Source: Hymenobacter algoricola
Lineage (GTDB): Bacteria; Bacteroidota; Bacteroidia; Cytophagales; Hymenobacteraceae
Direction of reading: 5' to 3'
Length of the DNA stretch: 64,000 nt
NCBI RefSeq assembly: GCF_039539525.1
Contig: NZ_BAABDH010000036.1
Span: 90,895-154,894 of the forward strand
A program made the position numbers and the translations under genes. Shown here in pieces: positions 1 to 9,900 of the stretch (position 1 is the first letter of the stretch; each line of letters begins with the position of its first letter). The notes under the pieces were generated by a model, which had not been told where the DNA came from, searched no databases, and saw only the letters and a list, made by a program, of their open reading frames with translations.

Positions 1-1278
1 GGGCAGTTCATCAACCCGACTGACTACGACAGCCGCAGCAACGTGCTCTACGGCGGCTGGACGGTAGACCGCTATTTTCGCATGCCCAATGCCACCACGG
101 CCGCTACGGCTACCAACGTGCTGCTGGCTACCGGCGCGGGCATGGTCAGCCACGTCACCGTGTCGCCCAACAATCAGGACCGGCTTTTCGTGGGCACTGA
201 GCCGGATTTCTCCCTACCGCCGGCCTCGCGCGGCCCCGGCCACCTGTACCGGGTGGATAACGCGGCTGCGGCTACGCCCATCGTGACGCTGCTTTACACC
301 GCCCCGGCCGGCATGTCGATATCGAGCGTGGCGGTGGAAACCGGGAATGACGCGCACCTGCTCGTCACGCTCTCCAACTACAGCGCTACCAACTCCAAGG
401 TGCTCGAAACCAGCGAGGGTACCAACACGGGCACGGCCACCGTAGCCGCCGCCACCTGGACCAGCCGCCAGGGCAACCTACCCGATATGCCCGTGCGCTG
501 GGCCTTGTTTGACCCTACCAGCAACAAGCGCGCGATGCTGGCTACCGAGCTGGGGGTGTGGAGCACCGAAGACCTGTCGGCAGCCAGCCCGGCGTGGAGC
601 CCGGCCAGCACTGGCATGGCCAACGTGCGGGTAGATATGCTGCGCATCCGCCCCTCCGACCAGCAGCTGGTGGCGGCCACCCACGGCCGCGGGCTGTTCA
701 CGTCGGATATTCTGAAAAATCAGCCCCTGCCCGTAGAGCTCACCAGCTTCACCGGCCGCCTGGCTGAGCAGGGTGTGGCCCTGCGCTGGCAGACCGCTTC
801 CGAAACGAATTCCGCGCGCTTCGAGGTGGAGCGGGCCGCCGTGGGGCAGAGCTTCCAGCCACTGGCCCGCATCGGGGCGGCGGGCAATAGCACCGCTGCC
901 CGCAGCTACAGCTACACCGACGGCACAGTTACGCGAGGAATGTTCTACTACCGCTTACGGCAGGTCGACCAAGATGGCAGCAACAGCTACTCGCCCCTGG
1001 TTACGGTGCAGGTGCAGGCTGCCGCCGTGCCGCTGCTGACCAGCGTTTACCCGAACCCGTTCGGGCCGGAGCTGACCGTGCTGCTGCGGGAGCCGCTGGC
1101 CGGCGACATCACCGCCACGCTCACCACGATGCAGGGCCGCGCCGTGTACAGCCGCACGATGCGCACTGACAACCGCACGCTGATCCTGCCGGTGCCGGCC
1201 GCCCTGGCCGCGGGCCCGTACGTTCTCACCGTGCGCGGTGCCGGCCAGCAAGCCAGCCGCCGCGTCATTCACCGCTAA
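1..1278 (+). CDS. T9SS-sorted secreted protein, 5' end outside window
   Basis: The frame is open from base 1, so the start lies upstream; about 425 codons are visible. The body has repeated Ser/Thr/Gly-rich beta segments of the kind seen in BNR/sialidase-like or WD40-like beta-propellers, for example RWALFDPTSNKRAMLATELG and a later LVAATHGRGLF. After it comes the linker PVELTSFTGRLAEQGVALRW with a fibronectin-like stretch (about 230-330 residues into the visible part), then a C-terminal domain beginning VYPNPFGPELTV. That is the type IX secretion sorting signal, so the protein should cross the outer membrane and stay at the surface or be released. The enzymatic role, if any, lies in the missing part. 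Confidence 0.85.
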   Translation, partial: GQFINPTDYDSRSNVLYGGWTVDRYFRMPNATTAATATNVLLATGAGMVSHVTVSPNNQDRLFVGTEPDFSLPPASRGPGHLYRVDNAAAATPIVTLLYTAPAGMSISSVAVETGNDAHLLVTLSNYSATNSKVLETSEGTNTGTATVAAATWTSRQGNLPDMPVRWALFDPTSNKRAMLATELGVWSTEDLSAASPAWSPASTGMANVRVDMLRIRPSDQQLVAATHGRGLFTSDILKNQPLPVELTSFTGRLAEQGVALRWQTASETNSARFEVERAAVGQSFQPLARIGAAGNSTAARSYSYTDGTVTRGMFYYRLRQVDQDGSNSYSPLVTVQVQAAAVPLLTSVYPNPFGPELTVLLREPLAGDITATLTTMQGRAVYSRTMRTDNRTLILPVPAALAAGPYVLTVRGAGQQASRRVIHR

Positions 1279-1308
1279 GAGCCTTTTTGCAGGGTGACTG
1301 CCTGAGGG

Positions 1309-1374
1309 CAAGTGCCAGAGCCCAAAAAGCCCACCGGAAATGTCTCCGGTGGGCTTTTTGGGCTCTGGTACTTG
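1309..1374. terminator. Long hairpin between convergent genes
   Basis: Two arms of about 30 bases, with one mismatch, flank a 6-base loop (left arm from CAAGTGCCAGAG, right arm ending CTCTGGTACTTG). Each arm carries a run of A or T. It sits between the T9SS gene and rpoN, which converge, so it can stop transcription from both sides. Confidence 0.75.
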
Positions 1375-1400
1375 CCGGTAGCGCGCGGACCAACCGTTTA

Positions 1401-2981
1401 TCACAGCTCCTTGCGCAGGCGGGCTACCGGAATGTTGAGCTGCTCGCGGTACTTGGCCACCGTGCGGCGGGCAATGTTGTAGCCGCGGGCGTTGAGCATT
1501 TTCTCCAGCTTGTCGTCGCTGAGGGGGCGGCCCTTGCTTTCGCCCTCGATGATTTCCTTCAGAATGTGTTTCACTTCCCGGGAGCTGGCATCCTCGCCCG
1601 AGTCGGTGGCAATGCCCTCGGAGAAAAAGTACTTGAGCGGGTAGATGCCGAACTCCGTCTGCACCGACTTGGAGTTGGCCACCCGGCTCACGGTGCTGAT
1701 GTCCATGCTGATTTCGGTGGCAATGTCCTTCAGAATCATGGGCCGCAGCTTGCTCTCGTCGCCTTCCAGGAAAAACTCGTGCTGGTAGCGTACGATGGAG
1801 TCCATGGTGCGCAGCAGGGTTTGCTGGCGCTGCTTGATGGCGTCGATAAACCAGCGGGCCGAGTCGAGCTTCTGCTTCACGAACGTCACGGCCTCCTTCA
1901 TCTTCTTGTCCTTCTTGGCGGCCTTGTCGTAGGCTTGGAACATCTCGGTGTAGGCCGGGGCCACCCGCAGGTCCGGGGCATTGCGCGAGTTCAGCGTCAG
2001 GTTGAACACGCCGTTGTCGGAGGTCAGGATGAAGTCGGGAATGATGTACTGCACCTTGCCCAAGCCCACCGGACCGGTGCCGCCGGGCTTGGGGTTGAGC
2101 TTCAGAATCAGGGCAATGGCTTCCTTGAGCTCGTCGTCTTCCAGGTCCAGCTTCTGCTGAATGCGCTGGTAGTGCTTCTTGGTAAACTCGTCGAACGTCT
2201 CGTTCAGAATCCGCTCGGCGTGGTCGGTGGCCTCGTCCTGGGGGCGGCGCTCCAGCTGCAGCAGCAGGCATTCCTGCAGGTCGCGCGCGCCGATGCCGGC
2301 CGGGTCGAAGCTCTGCACCACGTGCAGCACAGCCTCAATATCCTCGGTAGTCGCCTCGATGTTCTGCGAAAAAGCCAGGTCGTTGGCAATGGCCGACAAG
2401 TCGCGGCGGATGTAGCCGTCGCCGTCGATGGAGCCGATCAGCTGGCGGCCGATGGCTTCCTGCTGCTCGTCGAGGTCGGCGAAGCCCAGCTGGTCCATCA
2501 GCGCGTCGAGCAGGGAGCCGCCGGTGTCGGCCAGGGGCATTTCCCGGTCGTCTTCGGGCTCGCCAGGGCCGTCGCCCTGCATCTTGTAGCCCGCTATTTC
2601 GTCGTCGTTGAGGTAGTCGCCCAGGTCGAGCTCCTCGTTGTCCTTGGTACTTTCGGCGGGCTCGTCCTTGGCGGGAATCTCCACTTCGGGCTGCTCCTCG
2701 CCGCCCTCGTCGAAGTCCTCATCCAGGGTGCTGTCGTCGGAGTCGAACTCCGAGTCGGGGTCGTCGAAGTCCTCGTCGGAGTCCGACTCGTCGTCGCGCT
2801 CCTGGTCTTCCAGCTCGTCGTCGGTGTTTTCATCGCCTTCTTCCAGCGCCGGGTTCACTTCCAGCTCTTCTTTGATGCGCGTTTCCAGCTCTGCGGTGGG
2901 AATTTGCAGCAGCTTGATGAATTGGATCTGTTGGGGAGACAACTTCTGCGAGAGAAGCTGCTTCATGTCAAGTCGTTGCAT
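1401..2981 (-). CDS. rpoN: RNA polymerase sigma-54 factor RpoN
   Basis: Alternative sigma factor that directs RNA polymerase to -24/-12 promoters and needs an AAA+ activator to open them. The N-terminus has the Gln/Leu-rich activator-interacting region (LSPQQIQFIKLLQIPTAELE, about 14-33). A strongly acidic stretch, about 45-140, follows and is longer than in Proteobacteria. The core-binding region comes next, then the helix-turn-helix and the RpoN box ARRTVAKYRE near residue 505. Length (526 aa) is normal for Bacteroidota. A TATCTTTG promoter element lies 49 bases upstream of the start. No activator gene lies next to it. Confidence 0.96.
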   Translation of the reverse strand: MQRLDMKQLLSQKLSPQQIQFIKLLQIPTAELETRIKEELEVNPALEEGDENTDDELEDQERDDESDSDEDFDDPDSEFDSDDSTLDEDFDEGGEEQPEVEIPAKDEPAESTKDNEELDLGDYLNDDEIAGYKMQGDGPGEPEDDREMPLADTGGSLLDALMDQLGFADLDEQQEAIGRQLIGSIDGDGYIRRDLSAIANDLAFSQNIEATTEDIEAVLHVVQSFDPAGIGARDLQECLLLQLERRPQDEATDHAERILNETFDEFTKKHYQRIQQKLDLEDDELKEAIALILKLNPKPGGTGPVGLGKVQYIIPDFILTSDNGVFNLTLNSRNAPDLRVAPAYTEMFQAYDKAAKKDKKMKEAVTFVKQKLDSARWFIDAIKQRQQTLLRTMDSIVRYQHEFFLEGDESKLRPMILKDIATEISMDISTVSRVANSKSVQTEFGIYPLKYFFSEGIATDSGEDASSREVKHILKEIIEGESKGRPLSDDKLEKMLNARGYNIARRTVAKYREQLNIPVARLRKEL

Positions 2982-3029
2982 ACTCGTAAAGGCGTGTAGC
3001 CCCGCAGTGGAAAGGAAGAGGTGCTACTT

Positions 3030-3037
3030 CAAAGATA
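3030..3037 (-). promoter_or_regulatory. Candidate rpoN -7 promoter element
   Basis: Read on the minus strand this is TATCTTTG, an exact match to the Bacteroidota -7 consensus TAnnTTTG, 49-56 bases before the rpoN ATG. I see no clear TTG -33 element at the usual distance, so support rests on the -7 box and its position. Confidence 0.5.
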
Positions 3038-3176
3038 GACCTTTCTGTACTTGAGTTGGGTCGAAAAAGTTAAGGCTAAATACGGGCATTGGGAGCTGAC
3101 TTCGGCTATTGGGAGCCAAAAACAAAACATTCGGCGCGGTTCGGCTAAAACTGATTTCAGCGCTAGCCAAAACCTC

Positions 3177-3184
3177 TACCTTTG
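3177..3184 (+). promoter_or_regulatory. Candidate asnS -7 promoter element
   Basis: TACCTTTG matches the Bacteroidota -7 consensus TAnnTTTG and ends 34 bases before the asnS ATG. The -33 element is not obvious. Confidence 0.5.
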
Positions 3185-3218
3185 TTTCTCTGAGTTTTAA
3201 CCCCGAAATCCGAGTCCG

Positions 3219-4622
3219 ATGTCTGTCAGAAGGTCGAGCGTGCAGGACCTGCTCCGTAGTCAGGAGCTGGAGCGCGAAGTAGTAGTGAAAGGCTGGGTCC
3301 GCACCCGCCGTGGCAATAAATACGTGCAGTTCATTGCCGTCAACGACGGCTCCGGCTTCCACTCCATTCAGGTGGTAGCCGACGCGGAGAAGTTTCCCGA
3401 GGAGCAGCTCAGGGCCGACGGCGTGGAAAACGGCGCCGCCGTGATGGTACGCGGCAAGCTGGTGGCCTCCCAGGGCAAGGGCCAGAGCGTGGAAATTCAG
3501 GCGACGGAAATCACCGTGTACGGCAAGGCCGACACCGAAGCCTACCCGCTGCAGAAGAAGGGCCACTCGCTGGAGTTCCTGCGCGAAATTGCCCACCTGC
3601 GCCCCCGTACCAATACGTTCGGGGCCGTGCTGCGCATCCGCCACGCCATGGCCTTCGCCATTCACCAGTACTTCAACGACCACGGCTTCTACTACGTCCA
3701 CACGCCCATCGTCACGGGCTCCGACGCCGAAGGCGCGGGCCAGATGTTCCGCGTGACCACGCTTTCGGACCAGAACCCCCCGCTGACGGAAGACAAGTCG
3801 GGCGTCGACTACAAGCAGGATTTCTTCGGCAAGCAGACCAACCTGACCGTGTCGGGGCAGCTGGAGGCCGAGGTGGCCGCCATGGCCCTGGGCAAAGTGT
3901 ACACGTTCGGACCCACGTTCCGGGCCGAGAACTCCAACACCGCCCGCCACCTGGCCGAGTTCTGGATGGTGGAGCCCGAAGTGGCCTTCAACGATTTGCA
4001 GGACAACATGGACCTGGCCGAGGACTTCCTCCGCAGCCTGGTGAAGTACGCCCTGGAGCATTGCGCCGACGACCTGAGCTTCCTCACCGAGCAGTACGAC
4101 AAGGAGCTGCTGAGCCGCCTGCAGTTCGTGGTCGACAACGAGTTTCAGCGCCTGACCTACACCGAGGCCGTCGAAATCCTGAAAACGGCCAAGCAGAAGT
4201 TTGAATTCCCCGTCGACTGGGGCACCGACCTGCAGAGCGAGCATGAGCGGTACCTGGTAGAAAAGCACTTCAAGAAGCCCGTTATCCTGACCGACTACCC
4301 CAAGGATATCAAGGCGTTCTACATGAAGCTCAACGACGACGGCAAAACCGTGCGGGCCATGGACGTGCTGTTTCCCGGCATCGGCGAAATCATCGGCGGC
4401 TCCCAGCGCGAGGAAAACCTGGAGAAGCTGCAGGCCCGGATGGCGGCCATGAACGTGGCCGAGCACGAGCTGTGGTGGTACCTGGAGCTGCGCAAGTACG
4501 GCACCGCGCCCCACGCTGGCTTCGGCCTGGGCTTCGAGCGGCTGCTGCTGTTCGTGACGGGTATGGCCAACATTCGCGACGTAATTCCCTTCCCCCGCTT
4601 CCCGAAAAGCGCGGAGTTTTAA
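3219..4622 (+). CDS. asnS: Asparagine--tRNA ligase
   Basis: Class IIb aminoacyl-tRNA synthetase that charges tRNA-Asn with asparagine in the cytoplasm. Residues 1-110 form the OB-fold anticodon-binding domain (VVVKGWVRTRRGNKYVQFIA). The catalytic domain has motif 2 (FRAENSNTARHLAEFWMVEP) and motif 3 (GFGLGFERLLLF, about 434-445). Length of 467 aa fits bacterial AsnRS. The sequence around the active site, RHLAEFWMVEPEVAF, is the AsnRS form rather than that of AspRS. It is a monocistronic gene with its own promoter and a terminator hairpin directly after the stop. Confidence 0.97.
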   Translation: MSVRRSSVQDLLRSQELEREVVVKGWVRTRRGNKYVQFIAVNDGSGFHSIQVVADAEKFPEEQLRADGVENGAAVMVRGKLVASQGKGQSVEIQATEITVYGKADTEAYPLQKKGHSLEFLREIAHLRPRTNTFGAVLRIRHAMAFAIHQYFNDHGFYYVHTPIVTGSDAEGAGQMFRVTTLSDQNPPLTEDKSGVDYKQDFFGKQTNLTVSGQLEAEVAAMALGKVYTFGPTFRAENSNTARHLAEFWMVEPEVAFNDLQDNMDLAEDFLRSLVKYALEHCADDLSFLTEQYDKELLSRLQFVVDNEFQRLTYTEAVEILKTAKQKFEFPVDWGTDLQSEHERYLVEKHFKKPVILTDYPKDIKAFYMKLNDDGKTVRAMDVLFPGIGEIIGGSQREENLEKLQARMAAMNVAEHELWWYLELRKYGTAPHAGFGLGFERLLLFVTGMANIRDVIPFPRFPKSAEF

Positions 4623-4650
4623 GCTGCGAAACCGACTGGTTTTTGCGCGG

Positions 4651-4684
4651 AAAAGGCGGCCTCTGTTGAGAGGCCGCCTTTTGC
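4651..4684. terminator. Hairpin after asnS
   Basis: Perfect 14-base arms (AAAAGGCGGCCTCT and its complement) around a 4-base loop, ending in a T run. It lies between the convergent asnS and Rof-like genes and can serve both strands. Confidence 0.8.
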
Positions 4685-4703
4685 TTGTTGGATCTGGCGG
4701 AGT

Positions 4704-4961
4704 TCAGCAGTAGTCGCGCAGCTCCTTGTCGTCGACGGCTACCAGCGTATCGAGCCGAATTTCGAAGCCGTCCTGCAGGCGCAGAAACTCTACTTTGTCC
4801 TGGATGAACAGGTCGGTGATAATGCCGCGGGTGGTGCTGGGCGGGGTGTCGGGCTCGGGGCGGTAGGTGAGGGTGCATTCCTGGCCGGTGGTGGCGCGGG
4901 CTTCCAGCTCGTCGTAAAACGTGCAGCTGATGGGATGGTACTCAGGCTTGGGCGTAGTCAT
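4704..4961 (-). CDS. Rof-like (Rho-binding antiterminator family) small protein
   Basis: An 85-residue protein. It opens with YHPISCTFYDELEARATTG and ends with a compact beta-strand pattern (TRGIITDLFIQDKVEFLRLQDGFEIRLDTLV). The pattern Y-x-P-I-x-C-x-x-Y/F-D-x-L-E is what I know from the Rof family; in E. coli Rof binds the Rho hexamer and blocks its RNA site. The length and all-beta character agree. Assignment is by motif recall only, and the Bacteroidota members have not to my knowledge been tested. It stands alone between asnS and a membrane-protein gene. Confidence 0.6.
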   Translation of the reverse strand: MTTPKPEYHPISCTFYDELEARATTGQECTLTYRPEPDTPPSTTRGIITDLFIQDKVEFLRLQDGFEIRLDTLVAVDDKELRDYC

Positions 4962-5025
4962 GACGCGGGGCGGTAATGGTAAAACTCTACCCTACTACGT
5001 AGCGTCCGGCCCGCCCGATCAGGTT

Positions 5026-6054
5026 TCAGGCCTGCTTTTCGTCGGCCGTCAGCAGCCGGCGCAGCGGGGCAAACAGTGGGTGCCGGTCTATAATCAGCGC
5101 TACGGCCGTCGCCACTACCGGCGCGGCCAGCAGCAGCATCCGGCTCATTTCGCCCGAGAGCAGCATATGGGCCAGCACCACGGCCAGCGTCAGCCCGGCC
5201 GGCCCAAGCGGCAGCTGCGGCAGCCACTGCCCCCAGCCCCGGCGGCCGCCCCAGAAGCCGGCCAGCAGCACCAGATTGAACAGCCCGTACACCCCGCTGC
5301 AGATAAACAGCCCCCGCGGCGTAAGCAGCCAGCGCAGGTTGCTGACAACGTTGCGGCCGTGCTCCAGGGCGTTATCAAGGCTGCCGACGCCGGGCGGGGG
5401 CACCAGCGCATCAATCACTGCGTGCAGGCCCAGCACTAGTCCCGCCGCGCCCAGCAGCGCCAGCAGCCGCTGCCACCACGGCACGAAGCCGCCGTAGAGC
5501 AGCACCAGCGGCCAAAACAGCACGAACGACTCCTTCAGCACCGGTCCCAGCAGCGTCAGGGCCAGCAGCAGTGGCCCCGACCGGAGGTGCAGCGCGTAGT
5601 ACAGTAGCACCACGGCCAGCACTACGGCGCTATCGACGAGCACCAGGCCCGTGACGTAGGTGGCTGCGCCGCTGGTCAGCACGGCGGCCATGCCGAGCAG
5701 GGCCGGGCCGGCGGCGGCGCCGTGGGCCCGGGCCAGGCGGAACAGGTACAAGCCCGCCAGCGCCAGCAGCAGGCCATTGACGAGAAAGAAGCTGCTGCCC
5801 AGGGGCGGCCGGGCGGAAAAGGAAATGCCCTGCAGCCCCCGGGCCAGCATTCCGGCCGCCAGGGGCACCAGCACCCGGTAGCGGTGGGTGACGGGCACCT
5901 GAAAGTCGGCGCCGGCCATGCGCAGGTAGCTTTGCTCGTCCACGGTGTAGGAGCCGGGATGATTGGCCAGCAGCAGGTAGGCGTTGCCCCAGAGCAGCGC
6001 CAGGGCCAGCAGAAACACGAGCAGGGACGACTGGCGGGACGGAGTCAGGTTCAT
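5026..6054 (-). CDS. Polytopic membrane protein of unknown function
   Basis: 342 residues with about nine hydrophobic segments, the first at 10-30. Near the N-terminus is the stretch TVDEQSYLRMAGADF followed by HRYRVLVPLAAGML. A short loop with charged residues between TM1 and TM2 plus an R-x-L-x-P motif is typical of GT-C-type or DUF2029-like membrane glycosyltransferase relatives, but no catalytic motif is firm. The C-terminus is cytoplasmic by the positive-inside pattern (RRLLTADEKQA). There is no operon partner on the same strand within 100 bases. I cannot name a substrate. Confidence 0.7.
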   Translation of the reverse strand: MNLTPSRQSSLLVFLLALALLWGNAYLLLANHPGSYTVDEQSYLRMAGADFQVPVTHRYRVLVPLAAGMLARGLQGISFSARPPLGSSFFLVNGLLLALAGLYLFRLARAHGAAAGPALLGMAAVLTSGAATYVTGLVLVDSAVVLAVVLLYYALHLRSGPLLLALTLLGPVLKESFVLFWPLVLLYGGFVPWWQRLLALLGAAGLVLGLHAVIDALVPPPGVGSLDNALEHGRNVVSNLRWLLTPRGLFICSGVYGLFNLVLLAGFWGGRRGWGQWLPQLPLGPAGLTLAVVLAHMLLSGEMSRMLLLAAPVVATAVALIIDRHPLFAPLRRLLTADEKQA

Positions 6055-6126
6055 AAGGGCGCAGTGCGGCCAGGCGGCGGCCGGTGGACAATGTTACGGG
6101 AGCCGGCGCACATTCAGGCACAAAAA

Positions 6127-6150
6127 AGGCCGCTTCCGAAGAAGCGGCCT
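6127..6150 (-). terminator. Hairpin after the secreted repeat-tailed protein gene
   Basis: Ten-base perfect arms (AGGCCGCTTC and its complement) with a CGAA loop. Read on the minus strand the hairpin is followed by TTTTTTG, as in an intrinsic terminator for the gene that ends at 6176. Confidence 0.75.
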
Positions 6151-6175
6151 CTGTAGGGAAGAGCCGGCGGGCAGC

Positions 6176-6649
6176 CTAGTGCTTGCCTTTGTCTTTGCCG
6201 TTACCATTGTCCTTGTCTTTGCCGTTACCATTGCCCTTGTCTTTGCCATTGCCGTAGCCCTTGCCATTCGACTGGTTGCCGTAGTATTTTTTGGCCTGGC
6301 CGGGAGGCATGCCGTGCGGGTGGCCTTTGTATTTGGTCCGGTATTCCTCAATGCGGACCCAGGGCTGGGCGCCTACGTAGTCGACCACCACGGGGTGGAA
6401 GGTGTTCGGGTTGTAGCCGGCATTGGCCAGGCGGGTCCAGCGGCCTTTGCGCTCCACCACGTACACCCGGTCGCGCACGTCGTAGTAGCCATCGACTTCG
6501 GGAATGTAATAGTACTGGGTGTTGGGCGCCAGGGCCGGACCCCACGACGGCGGGTTGATGTTAACATTTACCTGCGCCTGAGCCGGAGAAGCCAGGCCGA
6601 ACAGCAGTAGGAACGCTGCGGCGAGGGGAATTGTGGTGAGTAGTTTCAT
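6176..6649 (-). CDS. Secreted small protein with Gly/Asn/Lys/Asp repeat tail
   Basis: 157 residues. The first ATG with a signal peptide (MKLLTTIPLAAAFLLLFGLA, cleavage after SPAQA) is taken as the start; the frame runs further upstream but without a leader. The middle has Tyr/Trp-rich segments (QYYYIPEVDGYYDVRDRVYV and WTRLANAGYNP) resembling other small Bacteroidota periplasmic proteins. The last 30 residues repeat the unit NGNGKDKG, encoded by a 24-base tandem repeat. No enzyme motif is present. The highly basic and acidic tail could bind ions or cell-wall polymers, but that is a guess. Confidence 0.75.
   Translation of the reverse strand: MKLLTTIPLAAAFLLLFGLASPAQAQVNVNINPPSWGPALAPNTQYYYIPEVDGYYDVRDRVYVVERKGRWTRLANAGYNPNTFHPVVVDYVGAQPWVRIEEYRTKYKGHPHGMPPGQAKKYYGNQSNGKGYGNGKDKGNGNGKDKDNGNGKDKGKH
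6189..6253 (-). repeat. 24-base tandem repeat inside the secreted protein gene
   Basis: Two full copies and one partial copy (starting at 6189, 6213 and 6237) of a 24-base unit beginning TTGTCTTTGCCGTTACCATT. They encode eight-residue Gly-Asn-Gly-Lys-Asp-Lys units. Being in frame, copy-number change would alter tail length without breaking the protein. Confidence 0.8.
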
Positions 6650-6877
6650 GAGCAGGGGAGTGGCTTGTGAATGAACGTATACGGTGGGGTTGGCAAGAAC
6701 GGCGCCAAACCGAGCTGGGCCGGCCGCAGCACCCGCCGCCCCGGGCACAAAACTGCCTGCTCCCGTGTTACTCACCATCTGCGCTGCCCTCATTCGCCCG
6801 GCCGGCTTTTCCGTGCCCGATCTGCTAAATGGATTGGTAAATAATGAATTCGGGTGGCGAAAAGGGCGCCGTATGCG

Positions 6878-6885
6878 TACCTTTG
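6878..6885 (+). promoter_or_regulatory. Candidate uvrA -7 promoter element
   Basis: TACCTTTG matches TAnnTTTG and ends 23 bases before the uvrA ATG, implying a very short leader. No LexA-type operator was recognised by eye. Confidence 0.5.
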
Positions 6886-6908
6886 CGGACTTATTCGACT
6901 TGCTCTGA

Positions 6909-9900
6909 ATGGCTAAGAAAACCAAGGCGGCCCCCGCCGCCGCTACGCCTGAAACTACTGCCGCTGTTGCCGCCCACGGCAATGGCCATACCACCGCCGC
7001 CGTGCAGGCGGTACCCCGCGCTGAGCTGGTAACGGAAGCCATTCTGGAAGCCCACGCCGCTGCCCAGCCTTCTACCGGCGCCGACGTGGAAGCGCCGTTT
7101 ATTGAGGTGTACGGGGCCCGAGAGCACAACCTGAAAAACGTGACGGTCAGGATTCCGCGGGGCAAGCTCGTGGTGTTTACCGGCATTTCGGGCTCGGGCA
7201 AGTCGTCACTGGCCTTCGACACGATCTATGCCGAGGGCCAGCGCCGCTACATGGAGACGTTTTCGGCCTACGCCCGCTCCTTTATGGGCGGCCTGGAGCG
7301 GCCCGACGTGGACAAGATTGAGGGCCTGTCGCCGGTTATCAGCATCGAGCAGAAGACGACCTCGCGCAACCCACGCTCCACGGTGGGCACCATCACCGAG
7401 ATTTACGACTTCCTGCGCCTGCTCTACGCCCGCACCGCCGAGGCCTTCAGCTACGCCACCGGCGCCAAGATGATCCGGCAGAGCGACGAGCAGATCATCA
7501 ACTACATCCTCAAGCACTTCGCCGACCACAAGGTGGTGGTGCTGGCCCCGGTGGTAAAAGGCCGCAAGGGACACTACCGGGAGCTGTTCCAGCAGATTGC
7601 CAAGCTGGGCTTTACCAAGGTGCGCGTCGATGGCGAGCTGCTCGACATCACGGCCAAGATGCAGGTAGACCGCTACAAGATCCACGACATCGACATCGTG
7701 ATTGACCGGCTCAAGGCCACCAAGGAAGACCGGTTCCGCCTCTCCGGCTCGGTGCAGAATGCGCTGACCCACGGCAAGGGCACCATGCTGGTGCTGGACT
7801 CCGACTCGAAGAAGACCCAGTTCTTCTCCCGCTTCCTGATGGATCCGACCACCGGCATTGCCTACGACGACCCGGCGCCCAACACGTTCAGCTTCAACTC
7901 GCCCTACGGCGCCTGCCCGGTCTGCAACGGCTTGGGTGAGGTGCAGGAAATCACCGAGGACTCGGTGCTGCCCGACAAGAAGCTCAGCATCAGCCGCGGC
8001 GGCATCGCGCCCCTGGGCGAGTACCGCGACATCTGGATTTTCCAGCAGCTGGGCATCATCCTCAAAAAGCAGAAGTTCAGTCTGAGTACGGCCCTGGACA
8101 AGCTGCCCGCCGACCTGATTGAGCGGCTGCTCTACGGGGTGCCCGAAGACGAGGATGCCGACCCGAAAAAGAGCAACTACACCGAGCCGTTCGAAGGCAT
8201 CATCCCCTTCCTGCGCCGGCAGCTCGAGTCCGACTCGGAGAACATCCGGGCCTGGATTCAGGAGTATACCCAGGCCCGCAAGTGCCCCGAGTGCCAGGGC
8301 TTGCGCCTGAAAAAGGAGTCGCTGCACTTCAAGATTGCCGACAGGAACATCGGCGAGCTGTCATTGATGGACATCAAGGAGCTAAGCACCTGGTTTGAGG
8401 ATCTGGAAAGCCGGCTCACCGAGCGTCAGAACGTCATCGGGCGCGAGCTGCTCAAGGAAATCCGCAAGCGCATCGGCTTTCTGCTCGAAGTGGGCCTCGA
8501 ATACTTGGACCTGCACCGCTCGGTCCGGACGCTGAGCGGCGGCGAAAGCCAGCGGATTCGCCTCGCCACCCAGATTGGTACCCAGCTCGTGGGTGTGCTC
8601 TACATCATGGACGAGCCCAGCATCGGCCTGCACCAGCGCGACAACGAGCGGCTCATCAAGGCCCTGCAGCACCTGCGCGACATCGGCAACTCGGTGATTG
8701 TGGTGGAGCACGACAAGGACATGATCATGAATGCCGACTACGTGCTCGACATCGGGCCGGGCGCGGGCATTCACGGCGGCCACATCGTGGCCCAGGGCTC
8801 GCCAAAGGATATTTTCCAGTCGGGCAGCCTCACCTCGCAGTACCTGAGCGGCGAGAAGCACATCGAGCTGCGCCGGCAGAAGCGCAAGGGCGACGGCGGC
8901 CAGCTGGTGCTGAAGGGCGCGACGGGCCACAACCTGAAGAACGTGTCGGTGAAGTTTCCGCTGGGTAAGCTGGTGGCCGTCACGGGCGTGTCGGGCTCGG
9001 GCAAGTCGAGTCTGATCCACGACACGCTGTATCCGATTCTCAACCAGTTCTTCTTCAACGCCAAGCGCGACCCGCTGCCCTACCAGAGCATCGAAGGCCT
9101 GGAGCTGATCGACAAGGTGATTGAGGTGGACCAGTCGCCGATTGGGCGCACGCCGCGCTCCAACCCGGCTACCTACACGGGCGTGTTCACCGAAATCCGC
9201 AGCCTGTTCGCGTCATTACCGGAAGCCAAAATTCGGGGCTACGGGCCGGGGCGCTTCTCCTTCAACGTGAAGGGCGGGCGCTGCGAAACCTGCGAGGGCG
9301 CCGGCATGCGCACCATCGAAATGAACTTCCTGCCCGACGTGCACGTGCCCTGCGAAACCTGCAAGGGCCGCCGCTACAACCGCGAAACGCTGGAAGTGCG
9401 CTTCAAAGGCAAGAGCATCACCGACATTCTGGACATGACGGTGGAAAAGGCTGTGGAGTACTTCGAGAATCAGCCCCGCATCATCCGCAAGATTCAGGTG
9501 CTCAACGAAGTCGGCCTGGGCTACCTCACCCTGGGGCAACAGGCTACTACGCTGTCGGGCGGCGAAGCCCAGCGGGTGAAGCTGGCCACCGAGCTGGGCA
9601 AAAAGGATACCGGCAAAACCTTCTACATCCTCGACGAGCCCACCACCGGCCTGCACTTCGAAGATATCAACCACCTCTCCGACGTACTGCAGAAGCTCGT
9701 CGACAAGGGCAATACGGTCCTCATCATCGAGCATAATCTGGACCTGATCAAGGTGGCCGACTACGTTATCGACCTCGGCCCCGAGGGCGGCGGGGGCGGG
9801 GGCACCATCGTGGCCCAGGGCACGCCCGAGCAGGTAGCCAAGGTGAAGAAGGGGCACACTGCCCGCTTCCTGGCCGAGGAGCTTAAAATCAGCAAGTACG

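Noticed and set aside
1287..2999. 570-codon plus-strand frame opposite rpoN
   Set aside because: It is the antisense of the rpoN gene; its composition follows from the GC bias, and rpoN has clear motifs.
3024..4514. 496-codon minus-strand frame opposite asnS
   Set aside because: Shadow of asnS; overlaps its promoter and has no start context or family.
6189..6253. Regular 24-base repeats that might suggest a short CRISPR array
   Set aside because: There are no spacers; the units are directly tandem, in frame and encode Gly/Asn/Lys/Asp repeats of a secreted protein.
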